Source: Polyangium sp. 6x1
Lineage (GTDB): Bacteria; Myxococcota_A; Polyangia; Polyangiales; Polyangiaceae
Assembly: GCF_029946515.1 (NCBI RefSeq)
Contig: NZ_JARZHH010000021.1
Location: 107,469 to 171,468, forward strand
Length of the DNA: 64,000 nucleotides
Direction of reading: 5' to 3'
Shown here piece by piece: positions 45,865 to 54,031 of this stretch; within the stretch, counting starts at the first letter, position 1, and each line of letters opens with the position of its first letter. A model generated the notes under the pieces. The model did not search any database. It saw only the letters and a list, made by a program, of their open reading frames with translations, and was not told where the DNA came from. The position numbers and the translations under genes are program-made.

Positions 45865-46440
45865 ATGAACGGATCGCCCCGCCTCCTCCCGCTCCTCGTG
45901 ATCGCCGCGCTCGGCCTCGCGGCGTGCAAGGATGACAAACCCGCCTCCACGAAGGCCGATCCGGCCGCCGCGGCGAACCCCCACGGCTCCGACGAGACGA
46001 AGCTGCTCGAAGTCGGAGACGCCGCGCCCGACATCACGCTGAAGCTCACGGACGGCAAGGAGGTCAAGCTGTCGAGCCTGAAGGGCAAGCAGGTCCTCGT
46101 GTATTTCTATCCGAAGGACGATACGCCCGGGTGCACCATCGAGGCGCAGGGGCTGCGCGACGGCTGGGCCGACATCCAGGCCGCCGGGCTCGAGGTGTAC
46201 GGCGTCTCGACGCAGGACGCCGAGAGCCACAAGGCGTTCATCGACAAATACAAGCTGCCGTTCCCGCTCGTCGTGGACACGGACGGCGCCGTCGCGAAGG
46301 CCTTCCGCGTGCCGATGCGCCTCTCGTTCGCCGCGCGGCAATCGTTCCTGATCGGCAAGGACGGGAAGATCAAGCATGTGTGGCTCGAGGTGGACCCGAA
46401 GGAGCACGCCTCGACCGTGATCGCCGCCGCGAAGAGCTGA
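45865..46440 (+). CDS. Exported peroxiredoxin (BCP-like), lipoprotein
   Basis: 191 residues. Lipobox LGLAAC (Cys21) and an Ala/Lys linker precede a thioredoxin-fold peroxiredoxin of the AhpC-TSA/BCP type: VGDAAPDITLKLTDGKEVKLSSLKGK, YFYPKDDTPGCTIEAQGL with peroxidatic Cys90, and GVSTQDAESHKAFIDKYKLPFPLVVD. The resolving Cys that BCPs usually carry five residues later is Gln95 here, so it is a one-Cys type. It detoxifies peroxides, presumably at the membrane/periplasm. A bidirectional terminator follows immediately. Confidence 0.9.
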   Translation: MNGSPRLLPLLVIAALGLAACKDDKPASTKADPAAAANPHGSDETKLLEVGDAAPDITLKLTDGKEVKLSSLKGKQVLVYFYPKDDTPGCTIEAQGLRDGWADIQAAGLEVYGVSTQDAESHKAFIDKYKLPFPLVVDTDGAVAKAFRVPMRLSFAARQSFLIGKDGKIKHVWLEVDPKEHASTVIAAAKS

Positions 46441-46446
46441 CACGAA

Positions 46447-46478
46447 AAGGGGGCCCGGTCGTCCGAGCCCCCTTGTTT
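46447..46478. terminator. Bidirectional intrinsic terminator
   Basis: AAGGGGGC at 46447-46454 pairs exactly with GCCCCCTT at 46467-46474 around a 12-nt loop, with extra A before and T after, lying between the convergent peroxiredoxin and frameshifted lipoprotein genes. Serves both strands. Confidence 0.85.
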
Positions 46479-46500
46479 CATTTCGGAGTTTGCCGCCGGA

Positions 46501-47636
46501 TCAATCCTGCGGCACGCCGTTCTTCGCGAGCTGATCGAGCGCCGCCTTGTACTCCGCGGGCACGTCCGCGAGCGCGGGCACGCCGAGCTCGGAGAGCGAC
46601 GCCTGGAAGAGGCCGCAGCTCGCCAGATCGCCCTCGGAGACCGCGGCGTCCTCCGCGCCGTTCGTCGAGGTAGTGAACGACAGATAGGTCTGCGCGAGCG
46701 CGTTGTCCCAGCACTCGATCGCGTCCGCGACCTGGCCCTCCGCGAGGTCGCCGCCGGACGATTGCGCCTCGGCGCGGCCCTGGCCCTCGTTCACGAACGC
46801 GAGGCGCACGCCGACGTCCTCGGGCTTGGCTTTCGCGGGATCCTCGTGTACGTCGAACGCGCTCTTCCAGTCGATGAAATCGACCTTGTTCGCGCCGTCG
46901 TCGAGGCGGCCGTACAGGTAATCGAGATCCGCGGGCTCTGCGTCCGGTTTGTCCTTGGACACGAAGCCGCGCAGGGCCGCGAGGACGAGCGTCAGATCGC
47001 CCTTGTCCGTCCCGTCCTTGCCGTACACGGCGACGAATCGGCCGCGGTCCATCGGCATGTTCGCGCCGTTCGGGTTGTTCGCCGTCTCGAACGCGTGGTT
47101 CGCCTCGAAATCGACCAGCGTGATGCCCGAGCCGTGATCCTTCGCCTCGGGATCCGGGTTCGCGCCGCCCCAGAGGACCGGCACGAGGCCCGCGACGTCC
47201 TTGTCCTTGCCGCGGAGGATCGCGTAATGGTAACGGAACTCCTGCCCTTCGCCCGCGTCCTTGATGTATGCGGCGATCGTCCCGAACCCGTCCTCGCTCT
47301 CGTACGGGCCCCAGAAGAATTCCTTCGTGTCGCTGTTGTAGATCGTGGGCTCGATGCTCACGATGACCTTCAGCGACGTGATGATGTACTCGATCGAGCC
47401 GTTGATCCCGAGCGCGATCTCCGCCGAGCCGGACGGGTACAGCGCCGGATCGCCGATCTTCGCGCCGCTCGAGGCCTCCGGCGCGGAAGCCTTGATCTGC
47501 GTCTCGCTGGGGACGGCCGCGCGGTATTGCGCGAGCAGCGCTTGATCGATCGCGTCCCCCTCACGCCGTCGCCGCCGCCGCAGCCCACGATGCCCACGGC
47601 GAGCGCAATGCCAGCGTACTTCGCAAGTGCCTTCAT
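46501..47636 (-). pseudogene. Hypothetical lipoprotein, frameshifted in a C5/G5 run
   Basis: The signal peptide and lipobox (MKALAKYAGIALAVGIVGC, Cys19) are in one frame, starting at 47636, and the ~350-residue mature part is in another. That part includes IDQALLAQYRAAVPSETQIKA, MPMDRGRFVAVYG and LVLAALRGFVSKDKPD. The frames meet at the five C at 47556-47560 (five G in the gene); six would make it continuous: ...GVRGDAIDQALL. No stop interrupts the downstream frame before the junction. So either a homopolymer sequencing error or a real length-variable tract. If intact, about 377 residues; function unknown. As written, translation ends at 47370 after a false Arg-rich tail. Confidence 0.78.
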
Positions 47637-47789
47637 GTCGTAGTCCCCTCGTTAAGAAAATGCTGGCGCTCGCGCGCCAGGATGGACAGGAAATCGCGAA
47701 TGCGAGCCACTGTCAAGCTCCCGAGCAGGGCTCGTTATGGCTCCTTCGCAGCGTACAGGGGTACGCGCCAGCGGGCGTTTCGGATCAAA

Positions 47790-50054
47790 TCAGAAGAAAT
47801 GGCGGAGCCATGCCACGATGGCCTCGCGGTAATGCCACGCGAGGGTCACGGTGATCACGACGGCGGCGAGGCCGAGCACGATACGGCCCACGGGCGCCTG
47901 GTCCTCGCCGGAGACGAAGACGGGAAGGACGCTTCGCTCGCGCACGCTGCCCCGCGGGAGCGGCGGCACCCGCGTGAAGCGCAGGCTCAGATTCCGCCGG
48001 AGGTAGATGCGCACGTTGAACGCCCAGCCCGACGCTTCGAGCAGCGCAGAGACGTCACGCCTGCGGAGCTTCAACCAGCCGAGGAAGCCCGAGACCGTCA
48101 TCACCCCGAGCGCGATGCCCACGATAGCGAGCAGGGCATTCAAGGGGTTCGTATTCGAAAGCGTCTGGAGCGCGAACGCCGCGGCCGAGCCGACGGCCGC
48201 GAAGGCGATGCCGCCGCCCACGATCGAGCCTTGCAGCCCCGGGCCCACGAGCGGCGCGGCGGGCGGGGTCGGCGGCGGCGGAGGCGCGGCGGGCGGGGGA
48301 GGCGGCGGGCCGGCCGCGAGTTGCGCGTCGACGCGATCGGAGACGCGCTTCTCCATGGCCTCGAGCTTGGTGCCGAAGAGCTTCGTCACCTTGTCGCCGA
48401 CGAACTCGCGAAGCTTCACAAAAGGCGCGAACGCCGCCTCCTGGATGGAAATGGGCTTGACGATCACGTCCGTGACCTTCGCGTCCCATTCCTTGCCGTC
48501 GCGATCGTAAAACACGCCGCGCTTGCCCACGGCAATGCCGCGCCGCGAGCCCGAGGTCACGCCCGCGGCGACGTACATCGCGCGCGGCTCGTCGCCCTCC
48601 TTGCGCTCCAGATCGACGTACGCGACGAAGATGTTGCTCGTCTCCGCGATCGGCCGGTGCTCGGCCTTGTCGAGGACGCGGACGCAGAGGTTGATCTCGC
48701 GGCCGTCGAGCACGAGCGTGCCGACCTCGAACAAGCACCGCTCCCCGGCCGAAAAGAGCGCGGGGAAGCTGACCATGTTGTTCGCGAGGTCGAGGAGCCA
48801 CCGCTGCAGGAGCGCGAGCTTCTCCAGATCCGAGAGGGCCACGAGCTCCGCCGAGGCCTTCTCGTCCTCGGTCAAGAGCGCGCGCAGCGCCTCCGGCGAG
48901 GGCCCTTCGAGCAAGGCGCGGAGCTCCGCGCCCCCGAGCCCGCCCGGCAATGGCGCGGGCCTCTTCGATTGCCACGCGCGGTACGGCTCGAAGAGCGCGC
49001 GGACCCGCTCCCAGCCTTTGCGATCGAGCTTGCGCACGGGCCCCGGCTCGCCGAGCGCCCGCGGCAAGACCTCGACCGAGAGCCGTCGCGCCTCGTCCGC
49101 GAAGAGCGGATTCAAAGCGGATTCGAGGTCGAGCACGCCCGACCGGTCCGGCGGCGCGAGCGCGGCCTCCCGCAAGAAGCCACGGATCGCCGCGGGATCA
49201 CCCACGTCGAGCGCCGCGAGCCGCTCCGGCTTGACGCTGAGCCGATCCTCCGCGACCGGGCCTTGTCCGAGCAGATCACATTGCGCGAAGAATTGATCGA
49301 GCTTGCCCGCGAGCGTGTCCACGACCTCGAACGCGGCCGCGGTCCCGGCGCCGAACGGCAGCACGAGGCTCACCTCCGCATTCTCGCGCAGCGTGCCCGC
49401 CGCCTCCCACGCGAGCTCTGCGTGGCCGAGCGCGAGGAACGCGTCGAGCTTCGCCGCGGAGACGCCGAGGTCACCCGACAGATCCATCTCGCCGCCCGTG
49501 GCCTCGACGATCAACGCCGCGAGGCGCGCGAGGGCCGGCGCCTCGATCTGCGCGGGCGCCACGATCCCGTCGCCGTTCGGCGATTTTCGCGCATACCCGT
49601 CGCGGAAGCCCCGAATGTCGGCGAGCGTGAGCGTCGCGCCGGGGCGCGCGGCCTGCCCGCTCGCCTTGATGCGTTTTTTCGCGAGGGCGCGGAGGCGAGC
49701 GGCCTCGGGCTGCGAGGTGTCGAGGTCGTCGAGGTGGACGGTGTCGGTCCGCTCGGCGAGGCGGTTCGTGTTCCGGAGGCGCGCCCGCAGCCAATCGTGC
49801 GCGGCGAGGAGCTCCTGCACGCGAATGCGCCCGTTGCCGTCGACGTCGACGTACCGGAGCAACGCCTCGTCGCAGAGGAGCTGGTCGATGGGGACGCTCG
49901 TCGACGACCAGCGGGCGGGCGGGAGCGCATGGATCAGCGCGAGGTCCTCGGCCGTCTCCAGCTTGAGCTGTACGAGGCCGCGATAATCACTGAAAATGAA
50001 GGGCGCTTTTGCCACGCGGTGGACGCTCTTGCCACGGTTTCGCAGCCCAGGCAA
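47790..50054 (-). CDS. Large membrane protein with EF-hand-type calcium loop
   Basis: 754 residues, or 741 from a GTG at 50015. Near residues 68-84 there is a textbook 12-residue EF loop: D70-V-D72-G-N74-G-R-I-x-x-x-E81, followed by a helix; a second, weaker SPNGDGIVAP loop lies near 157-166. Residues 180-560 are unrecognised, mostly helical, then a Pro-rich stretch (LAAGPPPPPPAAPPPPP) and two or three transmembrane segments, the last at the very C-terminus (VVITVTLAWHYREAIVAWL). Calcium binding is inference from the loop alone. It is divergent from the cupin gene; the two starts are ~220 bp apart. Start uncertain between TTG 50054 and GTG 50015. Confidence 0.8.
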   Translation of the reverse strand: MPGLRNRGKSVHRVAKAPFIFSDYRGLVQLKLETAEDLALIHALPPARWSSTSVPIDQLLCDEALLRYVDVDGNGRIRVQELLAAHDWLRARLRNTNRLAERTDTVHLDDLDTSQPEAARLRALAKKRIKASGQAARPGATLTLADIRGFRDGYARKSPNGDGIVAPAQIEAPALARLAALIVEATGGEMDLSGDLGVSAAKLDAFLALGHAELAWEAAGTLRENAEVSLVLPFGAGTAAAFEVVDTLAGKLDQFFAQCDLLGQGPVAEDRLSVKPERLAALDVGDPAAIRGFLREAALAPPDRSGVLDLESALNPLFADEARRLSVEVLPRALGEPGPVRKLDRKGWERVRALFEPYRAWQSKRPAPLPGGLGGAELRALLEGPSPEALRALLTEDEKASAELVALSDLEKLALLQRWLLDLANNMVSFPALFSAGERCLFEVGTLVLDGREINLCVRVLDKAEHRPIAETSNIFVAYVDLERKEGDEPRAMYVAAGVTSGSRRGIAVGKRGVFYDRDGKEWDAKVTDVIVKPISIQEAAFAPFVKLREFVGDKVTKLFGTKLEAMEKRVSDRVDAQLAAGPPPPPPAAPPPPPTPPAAPLVGPGLQGSIVGGGIAFAAVGSAAAFALQTLSNTNPLNALLAIVGIALGVMTVSGFLGWLKLRRRDVSALLEASGWAFNVRIYLRRNLSLRFTRVPPLPRGSVRERSVLPVFVSGEDQAPVGRIVLGLAAVVITVTLAWHYREAIVAWLRHFF

Positions 50055-50276
50055 TGCCCTCGTGCGTCGAACGTGGGCGGATTCACCGTCCCTCGGGCAC
50101 GCGACGTCACGTCACGCCCGTTCCGTACACGACGAACGCCGGGTATCTCCGGGCTGGATATTTCTCGGAATGCCGCGCGGTCACGGAGATCGCCGGGGCG
50201 CGGAGACGAAGCGCGACACATGGATCGCGCTGTTTTCTTGACTTTCCATCGGTCGTCTCGTAATGCGCGCATATCC

Positions 50277-51083
50277 ATGCCCAGCGAACCCCGCACGTTC
50301 GTGCTCCCGGGCCGGCCCACGGCCGCGGGGGCCCAGCGCGCCGAGCGACGCGTCGGGCGTCGCGTCGCAATGGGCGCCTGCCTCGCCGCGGCCCTCGGCG
50401 CGCTGGCCCGGTATACGCTCTTTTCAGGCTCGGCCGCGCCCGCCGAGCGCCGCGGCGCGGAGGACGTCTTCCGGGCCGCCCGCGAGGCCTCCCAGGCCCT
50501 CGCCGAGGGGCGACTTGCGCCCGTGACGTGGCAGGAGCTCGTGGAGCAGGCGTTCCGCGGCGCCTCGCCCGAGGAGATCGCCCGGGCGATCGACGTCGAA
50601 GCCCTGCTCGCGCGTGCGCCCGCGGCGATCCGGGGCGCCGCGGTCGTACCGTTCTCGTCCTCGCTCCCCGAGAACGAGGGGAAGCGCGTCGTGACGAAGC
50701 TCTTCGTCCTGCGCGCCGGACGGGCGAACCCGCCCCACGCGCACGACAACATGGTCTCCATGCATTACGTGCTCCGGGGCCGGTTCCGCGTCCGCCATTA
50801 CGATCGCGTGCGCGACGAGCCCGGCAATATCGTCCTCCGACCCACGATCGATCGGATCCTCGGCCCGGGCGAGGCGACGAGCATCTCCGACGCGCGTGAC
50901 AACGTGCACTGGCACGTCGCCGAGACCGACGGCGTCCTTCTCGACGTGCTTTGTGCCGATCTCGAAGGCCGGCCGACGGACACGCACCTCGTCGATCCGG
51001 TCCGCGCCGAGCCCCTCGAAGGAGGCCTGCTCCGCGCGCCGCGCCTCTCCACCGTGGGAGAAGCGCTCGAGCGATTCGGCTGA
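50277..51083 (+). CDS. Membrane-anchored cupin-like protein
   Basis: 268 residues. After about 30 basic/polar residues a hydrophobic segment (VAMGACLAAALGALARYTLF) may anchor it; a helical region (residues 55-110) follows, then a cupin-type beta-barrel at about 135-230: PPHAHDNMVSMHYVLRGRFRVRHYDR and SDARDNVHWHVAETDG carry His residues in the places of the metal-binding cupin motifs. Cupins of this type range from dioxygenases to binding proteins, so no reaction is assigned. ATG 50277; no strong RBS seen. Confidence 0.77.
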   Translation: MPSEPRTFVLPGRPTAAGAQRAERRVGRRVAMGACLAAALGALARYTLFSGSAAPAERRGAEDVFRAAREASQALAEGRLAPVTWQELVEQAFRGASPEEIARAIDVEALLARAPAAIRGAAVVPFSSSLPENEGKRVVTKLFVLRAGRANPPHAHDNMVSMHYVLRGRFRVRHYDRVRDEPGNIVLRPTIDRILGPGEATSISDARDNVHWHVAETDGVLLDVLCADLEGRPTDTHLVDPVRAEPLEGGLLRAPRLSTVGEALERFG

Positions 51084-51451
51084 TCCGAGCGTTCCCGACG
51101 ATCTGGGGCGGCGTCGCGGCGTCCCGGCCGACCAGGCCATTTCGCGCGGGGCGCGAGGCTCCGTCCTCGATTCGGATGCGCGGCGCACCCCGGGCGGTAT
51201 GGTTTCTCATTGCACGGCGCGCGTATGTCCGCGGACCGAAATACGTTCGCGGCCGCGTCGCTTGGCCGGTGTGCGAGCCCATATCGCACGCTCTCGAACG
51301 ACCATGGCGCGCCCCGCCCACGGCCGCGACCTTGCAATGCTCCGGAGCGCGCGGCACGCCGGCGAGCCGCTGCTTGATGTAATGAGACGCCGGCCCTTCT
51401 CGCGTCGATGTTTGGCGCGAGAGGAGGCAGAGAACCGAAAAGGGGGTTTTC
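51084..51451. other. 368-bp gap before the Gly-rich gene
   Basis: No gene found. It carries the RBS of the next gene (AAAAGGGGG near 51437-51447) and a weak -24/-12-like pair, GG at 51322 and TTGCA at 51332-51336, on which I place little weight. No convincing terminator for the cupin gene. Confidence 0.4.
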
Positions 51452-52183
51452 ATGAAGAAGTCGCTCCGCGTCCTTTCCGCTGCGTTCGCTTCTGCCATGC
51501 TCCTCGCCGCCTCCGGGCAGGCGGTCGCTGGTGATTGGGGCGGCGGCCTGGGGTATGGGAACGGATACTACGGACCCCGCGGCGGAGTTGGATACCGCGC
51601 CGGGTACGGATACGGCGGCCTCGGTAGGATCGGCGGCTATTATGGCGGCTGGGGCGGCGGCTACGCCGGCTACGGCGGCTTCCCCGGCTACGGCTACGGC
51701 GGGTATGGCGGCTACGGCTACGGCGGTTACGGCGGCGTCGGCGTCGGCGGCCTGGGCGGCTTCGGCGGCTGGGGCGCCGGCGGCGCCTGCCTCGGCGACC
51801 TGGCGTTCGACGACATCGACGTCTGCTTCGACGGCGAGCAGATTCTCTGTCGCTTCCCGGGCGCCTCCGCGTGCGGGGTGGACCAGGTCGAGATCTACGC
51901 GTTCCTCACGGGCGGCGCGACCTGCGGCGCCGTCGGCGGGGGCGGGTGGTACGGCGGCGACGGGTTCTTCAGCGACGTCGGCATCGGCGGCTACTACGCG
52001 ACGCCGCTCGCCGGCGGCAACATCTGGCAGGGTGCGATCGGGCTCGATGACTATTACGATGACTTCTGCCCTGGCGGCGGCGCCTTCGGGGGCGACCTCG
52101 ACTTCGCCCGCATGAGGCTCTACATCGCCGGCCGCGAGTTCGCGTTCAACGACATCGGGCCGTGCGGCGGCGGCTGGGACTGA
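51452..52183 (+). CDS. Secreted glycine/tyrosine-rich protein
   Basis: 243 residues: clean signal peptide cut after AVA, then residues 28-113 almost entirely Gly/Tyr/Trp/Val (repeats like [12 protein letters not shown]), then a Cys-containing C-terminal domain with [19 protein letters not shown] and [15 protein letters not shown] and six or seven Cys. Gly/Tyr-rich stretches occur in adhesive or structural surface proteins. Function unknown. GGGGG lies at the proper distance before ATG 51452. Gene is flanked by 368 bp upstream and a hairpin downstream, so it is monocistronic. Confidence 0.82.
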   Translation: MKKSLRVLSAAFASAMLLAASGQAVAGDWGGGLGYGNGYYGPRGGVGYRAGYGYGGLGRIGGYYGGWGGGYAGYGGFPGYGYGGYGGYGYGGYGGVGVGGLGGFGGWGAGGACLGDLAFDDIDVCFDGEQILCRFPGASACGVDQVEIYAFLTGGATCGAVGGGGWYGGDGFFSDVGIGGYYATPLAGGNIWQGAIGLDDYYDDFCPGGGAFGGDLDFARMRLYIAGREFAFNDIGPCGGGWD

Positions 52184-52227
52184 GCGAAACGCGCGTCGTT
52201 TCTTCGCGCAAACCCGAACACCCCCGT

Positions 52228-52258
52228 GGTCCCCGAGCTCGCGCAGGGCTCGGGGACC
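52228..52258 (+). terminator. Hairpin after the Gly-rich gene
   Basis: GGTCCCCGAGC at 52228-52238 pairs exactly with GCTCGGGGACC at 52248-52258 (9-nt loop), 44 bp past the stop. No T-run follows, so it is an atypical terminator or an RNA 3'-end stabiliser. Confidence 0.45.
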
Positions 52259-52368
52259 CTCGGGGCGGCGCAAGGGACGGAGGGTCCGTCCGCTCGTTTC
52301 ACCGGGCGGCCGGGCCCTCCCTTCCGACCTCGGTGACGTGCGCCCCGAAACCGACTAGAACACCCGCC

Positions 52369-52857
52369 ATGACGCAGCGCGCCCCCCGCGTGGGGATCAT
52401 CATGGGCAGCACGAGCGACGCGCCGACCTTGCGAAAGGCCGCCGAGATGCTCGATCGCCTGGAGGTGCCGTACGAGATGCGCGTGGTCAGCGCCCATCGC
52501 ACGCCGGACCTCCTCTTCAGCTACGCGGAAGAGGCCGAGGCGCGCGGGCTCCAGGTGATCATCGCCGGCGCGGGCGGCGCCGCGCACCTGCCCGGGATGG
52601 TGGCCGCGAAGACGGTCCTGCCCGTGCTCGGGGTGCCGATCCTGTCGCACGCGCTGCATGGGCTCGACTCGCTGCTCTCCATCGTGCAGATGCCGGGCGG
52701 CATCCCCGTGGGGACCCTGGCGATCGGCGACGCGGGCGCGAAGAACGCCGCGCTCCTCGCCGCTTCCATTCTCGCGCTGCACGACGCCCCGCTGCGCGAG
52801 CGCATCAAAGCCTTCCGCGCGGAGCAGACCCGGGCCGCGCTCGAAAGCGAGGTTTGA
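52369..52857 (+). CDS. purE: 5-(carboxyamino)imidazole ribonucleotide mutase PurE
   Basis: 162-residue class I PurE, rearranging N5-CAIR to CAIR in de novo purine synthesis. Intact motifs: [62 protein letters not shown] and [12 protein letters not shown]. Cytosolic octamer in known cases. It is followed 4 bp later by purK, its partner enzyme, so they are one operon; ATG 52369. Confidence 0.97.
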   Translation: MTQRAPRVGIIMGSTSDAPTLRKAAEMLDRLEVPYEMRVVSAHRTPDLLFSYAEEAEARGLQVIIAGAGGAAHLPGMVAAKTVLPVLGVPILSHALHGLDSLLSIVQMPGGIPVGTLAIGDAGAKNAALLAASILALHDAPLRERIKAFRAEQTRAALESEV

Positions 52858-52861
52858 CGAC

Positions 52862-54031
52862 GTGACCTCCCGCGGCCCCATTCTCCCCGGACGCACCGTG
52901 GGCATCCTGGGCGGCGGACAGCTCGGCCGCATGTTCGCGATCGCGGCGCGGCGCATGGGCTACCGCGTGCACGCGCTCGACCCCTCGCAGGACGGACCCG
53001 CGGGGCAGGTCGCGGACGTCGAGGTCGTCGCGCCGTACGAGGACGTGGACGCAGCGCGGCGCTTCGCCGAGGCGGTCGACGTCGTGACGTTCGAGTTCGA
53101 AAACGTCCCCTCCGAGACGCTCGCCGCCGTCGCAGAGCTGCGGCCCGTTCACCCTTCGCCGGTGGTGCTCGATACGTGCCGCCACAGGCTTCGGGAGAAA
53201 CGTTTCCTCGAAAAGGGCGGCTTTCCGGTGGCTGGCTTCGCTGAGATCCGGACGGAGGACGAGCTCCGCGCCGCGCTCGTGCGTCTCGGCACGCCGGCGA
53301 TCCTGAAGACGGCGGAGTTCGGATACGACGGCAAAGGCCAGGTCCGGATCAACGCGCCCGAACACGCGGGCCGCGCGTTCGAGGCGCTCTCCGGCAAGCT
53401 CGGCGTGCTCGAGGCGTTCGTCCCGTTCGCGTGCGAGCTCTCCGTGGTCGTCGCGCGCTCGCATGCCGGAGACATCGTCCCCTTTGAGGTCGCCGAGAAC
53501 CGGCACGCGCGGCACATCCTGGATGTCTCGCTCGCTCCCGCGGGCGTCCCCGCGGCGGCGCGGGCGCGCGCGACGGAGCTCGCCGCGGACATCGCGAAGG
53601 CGATCGACCTCGTGGGCGTGCTCGGCGTGGAGATGTTTTACCTGCCAAACGGCGACATCGTGGTGAACGAGCTCGCCCCGCGGCCCCACAACTCCGGGCA
53701 TTACACGTTCGACGCCTGCGTGACGAGCCAGTTCGAGCAGCAATTGCGGGCCGTCTGTGGCTTGCCCCTCGGCGAGCCGACGTTGCTCCGGCCCGCGGCG
53801 ATGGCGAACCTGCTCGGCGATCTGTGGCAACACGGCGAGCCGCAATGGGATCGCGCCGCGGCGTTCCCGGACGTGAAGATTCATCTGTATGGAAAAACCG
53901 AGGCGCGCCGGGGTCGGAAGATGGGGCACCTCGTGGCGATGGCGGAGACGGCGGAGAAGGCCGCAGAGCGGGTGCTCGCGGCGCGCAGCGCGCTCGTCAG
54001 CGGCCGATCGGGGGAAGACCCGGGCCCGTGA
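52862..54031 (+). CDS. purK: 5-(carboxyamino)imidazole ribonucleotide synthase PurK
   Basis: 389-residue ATP-grasp enzyme, making N5-CAIR from AIR, ATP and bicarbonate. Start GILGGGQLGRMFAIAARRMGY, VVTFEFENVPSETL, AEFGYDGKGQVRI, VEMFYLPNGDIVVNELAPRPHNSGHYTFDAC are the PurK signatures. GTG start 52862 is 4 bp after the purE stop. Its 3' end overlaps the convergent TPR lipoprotein gene by 35 bp, with the last ~11 codons (SGRSGEDPGP) unusual for the family. Confidence 0.96.
   Translation: MTSRGPILPGRTVGILGGGQLGRMFAIAARRMGYRVHALDPSQDGPAGQVADVEVVAPYEDVDAARRFAEAVDVVTFEFENVPSETLAAVAELRPVHPSPVVLDTCRHRLREKRFLEKGGFPVAGFAEIRTEDELRAALVRLGTPAILKTAEFGYDGKGQVRINAPEHAGRAFEALSGKLGVLEAFVPFACELSVVVARSHAGDIVPFEVAENRHARHILDVSLAPAGVPAAARARATELAADIAKAIDLVGVLGVEMFYLPNGDIVVNELAPRPHNSGHYTFDACVTSQFEQQLRAVCGLPLGEPTLLRPAAMANLLGDLWQHGEPQWDRAAAFPDVKIHLYGKTEARRGRKMGHLVAMAETAEKAAERVLAARSALVSGRSGEDPGP

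Noticed and set aside
47682..50276. Long in-frame upstream extension of the cupin gene
   Set aside because: It runs antisense through the EF-hand membrane gene and has the Arg/Glu-rich composition of a shadow frame; the cupin gene has a suitable ATG at 50277.
51320..51337. Sigma-54-like promoter before the Gly-rich gene
   Set aside because: Spacing of GG and TTGCA is right, but the -24 block differs from the consensus at several positions and such matches are common in GC-rich DNA.
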